Assembly: GCA_963774895.1 (NCBI GenBank) | Contig: CAVZGN010000002.1 | Coordinates: 124,001-188,000, forward strand | Length of the DNA stretch: 64,000 nt | Direction of reading: 5' to 3' | Origin: REEB76 sp963774895 | Lineage (GTDB): Bacteria > Pseudomonadota > Gammaproteobacteria > Natronospirales > REEB76 | Part shown: positions 19,138-28,390 of the stretch, in pieces | Layout: each line of letters begins with the position of its first letter | Position numbering within the stretch: position 1 is the stretch's first letter | Program-made: the position numbers and the translations under genes | Notes under the pieces: generated by a model | What the model was told of the DNA's origin: nothing | Databases searched by the model: none | Seen by the model: only the letters and a program-made list of their open reading frames with translations

Positions 19138-20231
19138 GAACGACAATGTAGCTCTGGGTTAAATCCCTTTGCGGCTGATGTGGCGAGAGTTCGAACGACC
19201 ACTAGATTGCCCTCAGATTATTTTGATATTAGCTTTGACCCAGCCGTCAAAAACGGTACTTGATGATGATTCGTGACCCCGCTTACACCCGGAGCATAAG
19301 AGTTACGTCTGGAGCTATGAATTCGTGACCGACTGCACCCACGACGGGTGCGTTTCGGATAAAGAAATTCTGGGGAGGGTTGTACTGGAGAGGTCGGACT
19401 GAGACTGGGGGCGGCAGGCAAAGCCCGACTATTCGAGCTGCAGTTCCGTCGCCACGGTAACGAATACCCTTGGCCCATCGCTCAAATAAGGGATATTTGA
19501 GTTCTGGGAACAGCACCTTACGTATAGAAACATTAATCTTATGCCTTCATCAGAGCAGCGGGTGATTTCGAAAACTTTGCGCGTTTTAAAATGTTGAGCT
19601 ACAAATGAAATAAAAAGCGCCAGCTATTTAGACACGGGGCGGAGAACAGCAACGTAACAACGCCGGGTGTGCATAGCTGGCGCTTACGTGAGCACGACTC
19701 AACACATGTGATCAGATTAGTTAAATCGTCCGGCGTTTTCCAATGGCTACGCGTGTTTTCAACCTTGCAAACGAGCTGTTCCCCGATTGTTCCCACTTCC
19801 TCACCGACGATTGGCGGCAGTTAAACTGTTAATTTCAATCTGGCCATTGAATCAGCCACCTTTTCACAACCTGAATAAACGTCGTCCGTCGCGCATTGCT
19901 GTTGTTCACTTGATGTCATCGATCGGCAATTAATTGCCAGAAAAACTCAAGCAGTCGTCAAACACTGATCGCACATCGACGATAGATAGTTACACGTCGT
20001 CGAACACACCGATTTCTAGCGGTTTATGACTGGCACAATCTTCCCGGCTCACTAAGATAATCAGTAAGGCAATTATATTTGCATTTTTGTTACATGACGG
20101 GATCCATCCATTAATCAAGCGCAACCATGTGTGGCAAGAAACAAACATATTCACAAGATGTACTGCAGATTTTTGATTGTGTGACTTGCAACAACCCTAA
20201 CAGGTTCCTAACTCTTGACGAGGACTGACTC
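19138..20231. other. 1.1-kb stretch without a recognised gene
   Basis: Only short open frames occur, the longest a 77-codon minus-strand frame ending near 19283 with no recognisable domain and no ribosome site. The right part is AT-rich and should hold the receptor's promoter and any LytTR sites. I see no RNA gene, insertion sequence or long repeat. Confidence 0.45.
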
Positions 20232-23200
20232 ATGAAAACACTTTCGCTCACACAAGCCGTGCGTTACGCCCTCGTAGCCGGTGCGGCCTCGGCACTATCG
20301 GCACCGGCGGTGTTCGCGCAGCAGGCGCCGGCTGCCAGCACCAGCGCCGCCCCCAGTACTGCCCAACTCGGTAAGATCGAGGTCACGGGTACGCGCATCA
20401 AGCGCACCGATGTGGAAACCGCCCAGCCGATAACCATCATCACCGCCGCAGAAATCAAAGCCACCGGCTTGCAGTCGGTGGGCGATGTCCTGCAGAACAT
20501 CACCTCGGCGGGTGCCGCATTGAATACGCAGTTTAACAACGGCGGCACCGGCGCAACCTTCATAGACTTGCGCAACTTGAGTTCCGTTCGCGTGTTGGTG
20601 CTGCTCAATGGCCAGCGCGTGAATCCCGTCCTGGGTGGCTCGGTGGACCTGAACAACATACCGGTTTCGGTTGTCGACCACATCGAAGTGCTGCAGGACG
20701 GAGCTTCGGCCATTTACGGTTCCGACGCCATCGCGGGTGTGATCAACATCATCACCATCAAGAACTTCAGCGGCGCCCAGGCGAATGCCTATTTAGGCAT
20801 GTTTGACGGTAAGAACGATGGCGGCGGCTGGGACGGCAAGACCCAGGAATACGACTTCACCATCGGCTCCAATACCGATCGGTCCGGCCTGGTGTTCAAT
20901 GCCATGTATGTGAACCAGGACCCCATCTATGCGGGCAACCGTACCATCTCCAAGGAACCCTACATCGGCGGTGGCCAGGCCTCTGGCAGCTCGTTCGCGG
21001 CCACCGGCCGGTTTTTCATATTAACCCCGGGGAATACCTCGAATGTCAATGGTTGCAATTTCTATGCTTCGTACGGGTTTTCGGTGTGCGACCTAACCCA
21101 GGCGAATCCACCGAACGGCACCCCGACGTTGGGCAGTTTCAAAGCCTGGTCGAACGCCTCGCGATTCAACTACGCGCCCTTGAACTACCTGGTGACGCCC
21201 AATGAGCGCACCAGCTTATACATTCAGGGCCATTACGACCTGGCGGACAACCTGACATTCAACACCTTGGGGATGTACACCATCCGTACCTCCCAGCAAC
21301 AGCTGGCGCCTACCACTGTCGCCATCGGGGCGGGTGGTTATACCGCCAACGGCGCACTCATCGGTATCTCGGCCCAGAATCCCTATAACCCCTTTGGCAA
21401 GGACCTCATTCCCTCAACCGATACCAGCCAGGCCTGCTTCCAGGCGGGTACCTGCGATGAGTTGGGCTTTGGCTATCGCCGCGGCCTGGAGACCGGCGAC
21501 CGCGTGTTCAATGAGAATGTGAACACCTTCGCGTTCCGGGGCGGGTTCACCGGCTATTTCAACATGCTCGGCAGTGAGTGGGATTGGGATGCCGGCTATA
21601 ACTTCGGCAGTGAATATGAGACCGATATCACCACTGGCTATTGGAACAACGCGAACTTGGCCCTGGCCCTGGGTCCGGCCTATTTGCCGGCAGGCGAGGC
21701 CAACATCCCCAGCAACTATCTGTGCGGTACCCCCACGAGTCCAATCCCGGGCTGTGTGCCGTTCAACTTCTTCGGCGGTTATAACCTGGCCACTGGTCAG
21801 GGCAGTATCACACCGGCCATGGCACAGTGGGTGCAGTACCAGGACCATGATGTTATGGCGCAGACCATGCGCGATTACACCACCAATATCACCGGCAGCC
21901 TGTTTGATTTGCCGGCGGGGCCGTTGCAGATCGCAGCCGGCTTGGAATACTTGGAGCATGATGGCTTTTTTTTCCCCGATGCTACCGCGACCTCGGGCAA
22001 TTCCACCGGTAATGTGACCGAGCCCACACAAGGCCGGGAGAGCACCAATGCCGAGTATGTGGAATTGAACATCCCGCTGGTTTCGGGTGCGCCGTTCATG
22101 AAGAACGTGTCTCTGGACGTGGCCAATCGCTGGTCACAGTTCAAATGGGCAGGCGGCAATCCGGGTACACCGGAGGCAGGCGTGCTGCAGAGCGCCGCCA
22201 ACAGCTCGGGCCGTGCGGCCCTACGCTGGCAGGCTACGGACACCTTGCTGATGCGCGGGTCATGGTCCCAGGGCTTCCGCATCCCCAGCATCAGCGAGTT
22301 CTTCTTCGGCAATAGCGACAGTTACCCAAGCTTGACGGATCCCTGCGTGAGTCCGTCGGCCCCGACTGTAGGCTGCCCCGCCCACGCCACCCAACCGAAC
22401 GGGCAGATCAGAACCACCGTCGGCGGCAATCCGCTGCTGACGCCGGAGAGATCCATATCCCGGACCGCCGGGTTCGTGTACAGCCCCGGCTGGCTCCCGG
22501 GCTTCGACTTCAGTGCTGATTACTACAAGATAGAGGTAACCAACGCGATTGCTGCACTCTCGGCCCAGACTATCCTCAACGGCTGTTATTACGGCGGCAA
22601 TGCGAACTATTGCAGCCTCATCCTCCGTTCGGGCGGAGGTTCCAGCGCCAACGGCTTCATCACCTTTTTGACTGACACCAATACTAACATCGGCGGCATC
22701 AAGACCGAAGGCGTGGATGTCAACGCCGATTACAAGTTCCCGTCCACCAGCGCCGGCGACTTCAAGGCCAGCCTGAACGTGACCTTCCTCAAACAGTATG
22801 TGGTGACGGAAGCCTTCGGGTCCGGAGCACCCGGCAGCCCGATCCTGAGCAGCCAGGAAGTCGCCGGTACCACCGCCAACGGATCCGTCCCGAGCGGTGG
22901 CGGCGGCGCCGTGGGCGGTATGCCGAAACAGCGTGCCAACTTCGCCCTCAACTGGAACTACGGCGACTGGTCGGCGGTATGGAATGTGTCATACATCAGC
23001 GGCCTGTACGAGGCCTGCGACTCCACGGTGCTGGTTAACCCGCCGAGCCGCTGCCCAATCCCTCCGGGGACGCCCTATCCGTTTGAGATCAACGGTGTTG
23101 GAGCTAATGGCGGCAACCACATCGGTGCCACCACCTATCAGGATATCGCGGGAACTTATCATATGGATGCCTGGAATACCGACTTCACTATCGGTATCCG

Positions 23201-23318
23201 CAACCTCTGGGATAAGGAACCCCCGATCGCCATGTCGTCCTTCGCCAACAGCTTCCTGCCCACGTACTACCGTGCGCCGGGGCGGTTCTTCTACGGACGC
23301 GTGACCGTGAACTTCTAA
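20232..23318 (+). CDS. TonB-dependent outer-membrane receptor
   Basis: A 1028-aa receptor that uses TonB/proton-motive force to import a large substrate. A signal peptide ends at APAVFAQ; the plug domain follows (IEVTGTRIKR, VLVLLNGQRV, IEVLQDGASAIYGSDAIAGVINI, about 50-180) and then a long beta-barrel ending in an aromatic residue (GRVTVNF). The size and RIKR-type plug resemble the substrate-scavenging receptors of Xanthomonadales. No transporter, hydrolase or FecIR pair is adjacent; instead it sits between LytTR genes. The substrate is unknown. Confidence 0.93.
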   Translation: MKTLSLTQAVRYALVAGAASALSAPAVFAQQAPAASTSAAPSTAQLGKIEVTGTRIKRTDVETAQPITIITAAEIKATGLQSVGDVLQNITSAGAALNTQFNNGGTGATFIDLRNLSSVRVLVLLNGQRVNPVLGGSVDLNNIPVSVVDHIEVLQDGASAIYGSDAIAGVINIITIKNFSGAQANAYLGMFDGKNDGGGWDGKTQEYDFTIGSNTDRSGLVFNAMYVNQDPIYAGNRTISKEPYIGGGQASGSSFAATGRFFILTPGNTSNVNGCNFYASYGFSVCDLTQANPPNGTPTLGSFKAWSNASRFNYAPLNYLVTPNERTSLYIQGHYDLADNLTFNTLGMYTIRTSQQQLAPTTVAIGAGGYTANGALIGISAQNPYNPFGKDLIPSTDTSQACFQAGTCDELGFGYRRGLETGDRVFNENVNTFAFRGGFTGYFNMLGSEWDWDAGYNFGSEYETDITTGYWNNANLALALGPAYLPAGEANIPSNYLCGTPTSPIPGCVPFNFFGGYNLATGQGSITPAMAQWVQYQDHDVMAQTMRDYTTNITGSLFDLPAGPLQIAAGLEYLEHDGFFFPDATATSGNSTGNVTEPTQGRESTNAEYVELNIPLVSGAPFMKNVSLDVANRWSQFKWAGGNPGTPEAGVLQSAANSSGRAALRWQATDTLLMRGSWSQGFRIPSISEFFFGNSDSYPSLTDPCVSPSAPTVGCPAHATQPNGQIRTTVGGNPLLTPERSISRTAGFVYSPGWLPGFDFSADYYKIEVTNAIAALSAQTILNGCYYGGNANYCSLILRSGGGSSANGFITFLTDTNTNIGGIKTEGVDVNADYKFPSTSAGDFKASLNVTFLKQYVVTEAFGSGAPGSPILSSQEVAGTTANGSVPSGGGGAVGGMPKQRANFALNWNYGDWSAVWNVSYISGLYEACDSTVLVNPPSRCPIPPGTPYPFEINGVGANGGNHIGATTYQDIAGTYHMDAWNTDFTIGIRNLWDKEPPIAMSSFANSFLPTYYRAPGRFFYGRVTVNF

Positions 23319-23338
23319 ATACGGCTAGTAAACAATAA

Positions 23339-23368
23339 GAGAGCGGCCCCGTTTCCGGGGCCGCTCTC
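23339..23368 (+). terminator. Strong hairpin after the TonB receptor
   Basis: A 13-bp perfect stem, GAGAGCGGCCCCG with CGGGGCCGCTCTC, and a TTTC loop, starting 20 bp after the receptor stop. There is no U-tract, so it may act as an mRNA-stabilising or attenuating structure ahead of the response regulator gene 15 bp further on. Confidence 0.55.
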
Positions 23369-23382
23369 CCAGGACGATTAAA

Positions 23383-24171
23383 ATGATACGCGTTCTGATT
23401 GCAGACCATGATGTCATTTCTAAGCACCAAGTCAGCAGCTATCTGACAAATGAGCACGATTTGAATGTTGTCGCGGAATGTATAGACGGCCTGGAGGCCA
23501 AAGACAAGCTCGATACACTCGAACCGGACATATGCATTCTGGATGTGGAGTTACCCAAGATATCCGGGTTTGAGATCTTCGACTCCGCAACACACCTGCA
23601 TATGCCGTACATCATTTTTATGTCGGCATATGATAAGTATGCATTGCGTGCCTTCGAATTCAATGCCATTGACTATCTGGTAAAACCCCTGGAAAAACAC
23701 CGCTTTCAAAATGCTATAACCAAAGCGCGGCGTTACATCGAAAGGGATATGCGCGCAGGCAGCCGTACTGCCTCAGCAGACATGCCGGGTAGCGTGCCGA
23801 TAGCACTGAATCGCCCCGCTATGGAACGCGTACCAATAAAAAGAGGTCGACGCATCAGCCTGCTGCGCATATCGGCGATTCGATATATTGTCGCGGATCG
23901 CGATTTCACCGATTTCCACATGCTGACGGAAGAGACCATACACAGCAGTGAACGGATTTCGCATTTGGAGCTCAAGCTGCCCATCGATAGATTTCAGCGG
24001 ATTCAGCGTTCCGTGATAGTAAATTTAGAGTGCGTACGGGAAATACGCCTGAAAAATGGCGGGTATGAATTTGTCATGAACAACGGCGAAAGCTTTCTAT
24101 CCGGGGTTATGTACAAGCGGGAGCTCGGCGCTCTATTCACTTTCTGGAACAAACGTCAGTTTGCAGCCTAG
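23383..24171 (+). CDS. LytTR-family response regulator
   Basis: A 262-aa two-domain regulator: receiver (1-120) and LytTR DNA-binding domain (about 150-255). The phospho-acceptor D54 (LDVELP), S81 and K101 (VKPLEKH) are present. The acidic pair that binds Mg is D8-H9 rather than D-D/E, an atypical substitution. No histidine kinase is in the window, so it is an orphan. It has an AGGA ribosome site next to the hairpin after the receptor gene and may be partly co-transcribed with it. The LytTR part resembles the stand-alone one at 17951. Confidence 0.9.
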   Translation: MIRVLIADHDVISKHQVSSYLTNEHDLNVVAECIDGLEAKDKLDTLEPDICILDVELPKISGFEIFDSATHLHMPYIIFMSAYDKYALRAFEFNAIDYLVKPLEKHRFQNAITKARRYIERDMRAGSRTASADMPGSVPIALNRPAMERVPIKRGRRISLLRISAIRYIVADRDFTDFHMLTEETIHSSERISHLELKLPIDRFQRIQRSVIVNLECVREIRLKNGGYEFVMNNGESFLSGVMYKRELGALFTFWNKRQFAA

Positions 24172-24414
24172 ATTGATTCCTGCGGTAAGTCTGTCAGCTG
24201 TTTTTCGGCTCGTGGGTCCAAACATCAGCCGGTATCACCGGCCATTCACAACATATCATGATCACAACACACACCGCCCAATTAGGCAGCCGCCAGGCTA
24301 GCCACTATATAAACCATGACCCCAGATAACCCGGGGCGGTGATACACGCCACATCCATGCGTGTCGACAACATACGTTACACTCTGGGCATCATCACAAG
24401 GCTCGTGACAGCCC

Positions 24415-25164
24415 ATGCAAGATGCCCGAAAGCTCGCCGGCAAGACCGCGCTCATCACCGGCGCGGCGCGCCGCATCGGTGCAGTGGTGGCGCGACGGCT
24501 GCATGCCGAAGGCATGAATCTGGTGCTGCATTATCGAAATTCGGAGCAGGATGCCCAGGCCCTGTGTCACACGCTGAATGCCGCGCGCCGTGATTCGGCG
24601 ATCCTGGCACAAGCAGACCTCAACAACCCGGATGGACTCGACTCATTAATCAAATCCGCATTGCAATGGGGCAGCCTGGACCTGCTGGTGAACAATGCCT
24701 CGGTGTTCTATCCCACCCCCATCGGCCGGATGCGTGAAGCCGATTGGGACGAACTCATGGGCGGCAATCTGAAAGCACCGTTGTTCCTGTCACAGGCGGC
24801 GGCCCCGTACCTGAAAACCAGCCGCGGCGTGATCATCAATATGCTGGACATCCATGCGCGCCGGCCGCTGCGCGAGCACACGCTGTACAGCATCGCCAAG
24901 GCAGGTCTGGCCATGCTGACCCTGTCGCTGGCGCGCGAACTGGGTCCCGAGGTACGCGTCAACGGTGTGGCACCCGGCGCCATCCTGTGGCCGGAACAGG
25001 GCCTGGACGAAAAATCCAAGCAGGCGATCCTCGACAACACCGCCCTGAAACGCAGTGGTTCGCCCAATGACATCGCCGCCGCCATCGTGTATCTGGTGCG
25101 CGATGCGGATTACGTCACCGGACAGATCATCGCGGTGGATGGCGGCCGCAGTATCGGTTGGTAA
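24415..25164 (+). CDS. folM: Pteridine/dihydromonapterin reductase-type SDR
   Basis: A 249-aa SDR with the pteridine-reductase variant of the Rossmann motif, TGAARRIG (15-22), in which Arg replaces the usual Gly, plus NNASVFYPTPIG and the active-site Y-S-I-A-K. FolM-type enzymes reduce dihydromonapterin or dihydrofolate with NADPH. The length is normal. It stands 13 bp before the convergent end of the next gene. The exact substrate is inferred. Confidence 0.83.
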   Translation: MQDARKLAGKTALITGAARRIGAVVARRLHAEGMNLVLHYRNSEQDAQALCHTLNAARRDSAILAQADLNNPDGLDSLIKSALQWGSLDLLVNNASVFYPTPIGRMREADWDELMGGNLKAPLFLSQAAAPYLKTSRGVIINMLDIHARRPLREHTLYSIAKAGLAMLTLSLARELGPEVRVNGVAPGAILWPEQGLDEKSKQAILDNTALKRSGSPNDIAAAIVYLVRDADYVTGQIIAVDGGRSIGW

Positions 25165-25177
25165 CCGCAACCGGAAC

Positions 25178-26140
25178 TTATAGAGGTGGATTGCGCCGGC
25201 GCCGCAACCTGTCCAGTTCCGCCTGCTGGGTGGTCTTGCCGAGATAGAGTGGCGCCACGGCTTGCAGTGATCGCGGCTCAATGCTGAACTGACCGAAGCC
25301 ATTGGTTTGGCACACGCTGTCCAGTTGCAGCGAACGGTAATTGTCCAGCGAGAACGGTTTGCCCGGCAGCCATTCCATGCTGGCAGCCTGCAACCACGAC
25401 AGCGGGCGCGGCAGTCCGAGGATGATGGGGTGCATTCCCATGAGGCGCGCGGTGTAACGCACCAGCTGCCGCAGCGTATAGATCTGCGGTCCGCACAGGC
25501 TGTAGCGCTGGCCGAAACTCGCGCGCAGGCTGAGACTTCTCACCAACGCTTCCACCACGTCACCCACGTACACCGGTGCCAAGCGCGCGCGCGGACACGC
25601 CAGCGGGAACACACCGGGCGTCATTTTGAGCAAGGCTGCAAAGCGGTTGATGAAGCTGTCGCCCGGCCCGAAGATCACGCTCGGTTCGAAGACCGTGGCA
25701 TGCAGCCGGCCCTGCGCCTCGAGCACCCGCTTCGCGGCCTGGCCCTTGCTGCGCAGGTAATGGCTGGGCGCATCTTCGGCCGCATTCAGGGCGCTCATGT
25801 GCAGCAGACGCACGACACCGGAGCTCTCACAGGCTCCGATTATTTTCCTGACCAGCTCCAGATGCACCTGCTCAAAACCCGTGCCGCGATGGCCGCGCTC
25901 GTTGAGTATGCCCACCAGATTGATGACTGTATGGCAGCCGCTGAATTCACGCAGCAAAGTTTTCGGGTCCTGGATGTTGGCAGCCACCAAGGCGACGCCC
26001 GGCAACACCAACAGGTCTCGATGACGCGCCGTGGAACGCGTCAGGATCTTCACATCCATATCCTGAAGCGCAAGCCGCGCTGCCAGATGCCGGCCCACGA
26101 AGCCGGTGCCGCCCAATAGACAGATCCCGGGTTTAGACAT
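25178..26140 (-). CDS. NDUFA9-like NAD(P)-binding protein (atypical/extended SDR)
   Basis: A 320-aa protein with the N-terminal Rossmann motif LLGGTGFVGRHL (8-19) and the motifs NLVGIL and YLRSKGQAE-like of the complex I NDUFA9 family. Bacterial members are often annotated as complex I-associated or ubiquinone-biosynthesis-associated reductases, without firm proof. It ends in an Arg-rich stretch (LRRRRNPPL). It converges with folM. Confidence 0.82.
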   Translation of the reverse strand: MSKPGICLLGGTGFVGRHLAARLALQDMDVKILTRSTARHRDLLVLPGVALVAANIQDPKTLLREFSGCHTVINLVGILNERGHRGTGFEQVHLELVRKIIGACESSGVVRLLHMSALNAAEDAPSHYLRSKGQAAKRVLEAQGRLHATVFEPSVIFGPGDSFINRFAALLKMTPGVFPLACPRARLAPVYVGDVVEALVRSLSLRASFGQRYSLCGPQIYTLRQLVRYTARLMGMHPIILGLPRPLSWLQAASMEWLPGKPFSLDNYRSLQLDSVCQTNGFGQFSIEPRSLQAVAPLYLGKTTQQAELDRLRRRRNPPL

Positions 26141-26296
26141 GCTGCTCGGCCCTTACGCTGACGATCCGTTCTGCATAGTCCTGCGCATGCTTACTGGTGG
26201 TCAAGAGCTTAACGCGAGGATTCGACCCGTGCAGAGAAAAACATCATCCGCTAGATCCCCGTAGGCACTCGCGGCCAACCCCGGCCGTGGATTTCG

Positions 26297-28285
26297 TCAT
26301 GGCGGTGTGGCTGGCGGCGGCGGTTTGCTCACCGCGACCGGCGCCGGTGTAGTGCTGACGGCGGCGGGTGCCGAGCTGACGTTGCCGAGGCGCGCGCTCA
26401 GCCGCTCGGTGGTCGGGTGCAATCGCCAGTCAAAAATCACCGCTTCACTGATGACGCGGCGCACATAGCCGCGGGTCTCCCAGTAGGGGATGCTGTCGAC
26501 CCACACGTCACCCGGCAAGCTGCCAGTGTCGGGCAACCATGATTGCACAGCGTTGACACCGGCATTGTAGGCCGCGGTCGCCAGCGGCTCGCTACCATTG
26601 AAGCGTTGCAACAGGCGGCTCAGATAGGCGCTGCCGAGGATCAGGTTGGTGTGTGGATCCAGCAATGCATCGCGGTTCTCCAGCAGCATGCCGAGATTGG
26701 ACGCCAGCCGCTGGCCGGTGTCCGGCATCAGCTGCATGAGGCCGATGGCGCCCGCCTGGGAAATGACGTCGGGACGGAATACACTCTCGGCGCGGATCAC
26801 GCCGTACACCCACGGCAGATCCAACTCCAGCGCCTGGGCACGCGGCGCCAGCAGCTCGTGATACGCCAGCGGAAAGTTCACCGTCAGGTCCTGCCAGCAG
26901 CCGGCATTGGCGAAGCTGCGGATAGCGCGCCCATACCAACCCCACTGCTGTGCCAGCAGCGCCGCCTGGCAGTTGGCCGGTTTTGACAACGCGCTGGTAG
27001 CCGCCAACCACTCGGCATTGGCGTAGTCATACAGATCCGCATAGAACAGTTCGCGTGCGCGTACCAAGCCCGGGCGCTGCTCTAATTGCGTGATGACCTC
27101 CGGCTGCGGCTGGCTCGGTTCCTGGGTGATGTCGTAGCCCAGTTGCAGACGGTCGGCGGCCAGAAACGCGTAGTAATCCATGCCGTCGGCGAGCGTCTGA
27201 TAGATGCTGGCGGCGGAATCCGTGTGACCCGTGGCCTGCAGTGCGCGTGCTTTCCAGTAGCGCCATTCGGGCTTGGCCGCCCCCGGCCCCAGGTCCGGCA
27301 AAATGCTGAGCAGCAGTTTCCAGTCCTGGTTGCGCAGCGCCGTGCGCAGGCGCCATTCGGTCACGCGTACATCGTTGAATTGCTGCACGCGTGCCAGCAT
27401 CTGTTGCGCATCCGGCTGATGGTTCCAGGCATACTCCAGCGCCAGCCGCACCTGCATGTTGCGGAGATCGTCGCTGGCGAAATGATAATGCTGTGAGAGT
27501 TCGGTCCACAGATGCCGGGCGCGCACCGGATCGGTGCGTGCCACCAGCTGCACGCCATTGATCAATAACGGCTGGTATTTGGGTTCATCCGGCACCTGGA
27601 TGGTGGCCAGCACGCGTGCGGGATCCTCGACCACATCCAGCCAGATATGCGCCCAGGGTCGATCGGTGGCGTTGAGTTGCGGCAGCAGCTGGCGCGCGAG
27701 CGCATAGCGGCGCGCCTGCAGCGCCTGTTGCAGGCGTTGCACTACCATGTCATTGGTGATGCGGTGATGCTCCTGCAGATACTGGAACGCCGGCTCGCAG
27801 CTCGACGGCGGCATATCCGGCACCAACCACAGATGCTGCGCCGCCACTACCCAGGCGTCGCGGTCCTGTTGGTCGCCCCCAACCAGATGTGCGCTGACTG
27901 CCGCACAACGCAACGCTGGTGTGTTTTCATTCTGATATTGCGCCAAGAAGTTATTCCAGTCCTGGCGCTTGGCGAGTTCCAGCAACCAGTCCTGGCGCAG
28001 GGCCTCGGCGACCGGCAGCTGTGCCTGCTCCTTGAGGAAGGCTTGCACCGCACCGTCCGGCTGCTGCGCCAGCGTGGCGCTCAGATAGGCATAACGCAGA
28101 TACGGATACAGCGGGTAATCGGCCAGCTCGTTGAGATAGGGTGTGAGCGCCGCTAGGTCGCCTTTCTGCGCCGCACTCCAGGCCGGTTTGAAATCGGCGC
28201 GCTCCGCAGTCATGGCATCCGCGAATGCAGACGGCAGCATGCAGGCTAAGACCACGGCCATTGACAGTCGGGACATCCAGGTCAT
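26297..28285 (-). CDS. slt: Soluble lytic murein transglycosylase (Slt70 type)
   Basis: A 662-aa periplasmic enzyme that cleaves peptidoglycan to 1,6-anhydro-muropeptides. It has a signal peptide (ending SAFADA), a long alpha-helical superhelix domain, and a C-terminal lysozyme-like domain. The catalytic Glu is in VIRAESVF (about residue 500), followed by GAIGLMQLMP, AYNAG and PYWETRGYVRRV. The tail after about residue 630 is Pro/Ala/Val-rich and low-complexity (PAPVAVSKPPPPATPP), longer than in E. coli. Monocistronic. Confidence 0.93.
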   Translation of the reverse strand: MTWMSRLSMAVVLACMLPSAFADAMTAERADFKPAWSAAQKGDLAALTPYLNELADYPLYPYLRYAYLSATLAQQPDGAVQAFLKEQAQLPVAEALRQDWLLELAKRQDWNNFLAQYQNENTPALRCAAVSAHLVGGDQQDRDAWVVAAQHLWLVPDMPPSSCEPAFQYLQEHHRITNDMVVQRLQQALQARRYALARQLLPQLNATDRPWAHIWLDVVEDPARVLATIQVPDEPKYQPLLINGVQLVARTDPVRARHLWTELSQHYHFASDDLRNMQVRLALEYAWNHQPDAQQMLARVQQFNDVRVTEWRLRTALRNQDWKLLLSILPDLGPGAAKPEWRYWKARALQATGHTDSAASIYQTLADGMDYYAFLAADRLQLGYDITQEPSQPQPEVITQLEQRPGLVRARELFYADLYDYANAEWLAATSALSKPANCQAALLAQQWGWYGRAIRSFANAGCWQDLTVNFPLAYHELLAPRAQALELDLPWVYGVIRAESVFRPDVISQAGAIGLMQLMPDTGQRLASNLGMLLENRDALLDPHTNLILGSAYLSRLLQRFNGSEPLATAAYNAGVNAVQSWLPDTGSLPGDVWVDSIPYWETRGYVRRVISEAVIFDWRLHPTTERLSARLGNVSSAPAAVSTTPAPVAVSKPPPPATPP

Positions 28286-28390
28286 GTGGCTAGATTATCG
28301 CGAAGCCGATTTTCATTACTACCCTCGACGCTGGTATCGGCGTAATCTTTTTGTGACTCACATAGGTACGCGCATGCACAGGAGGCCGGC

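Noticed and set aside
19218..19516. Minus-strand frames of 77-86 codons in the gap before the TonB receptor
   Set aside because: Two competing frames, no ribosome site and no domain; left as an unassigned stretch.
20232..23318. Long antisense frames inside the TonB receptor and other GC-rich genes
   Set aside because: They are by-products of codon bias in the sense genes; none has a ribosome site or recognisable residues.
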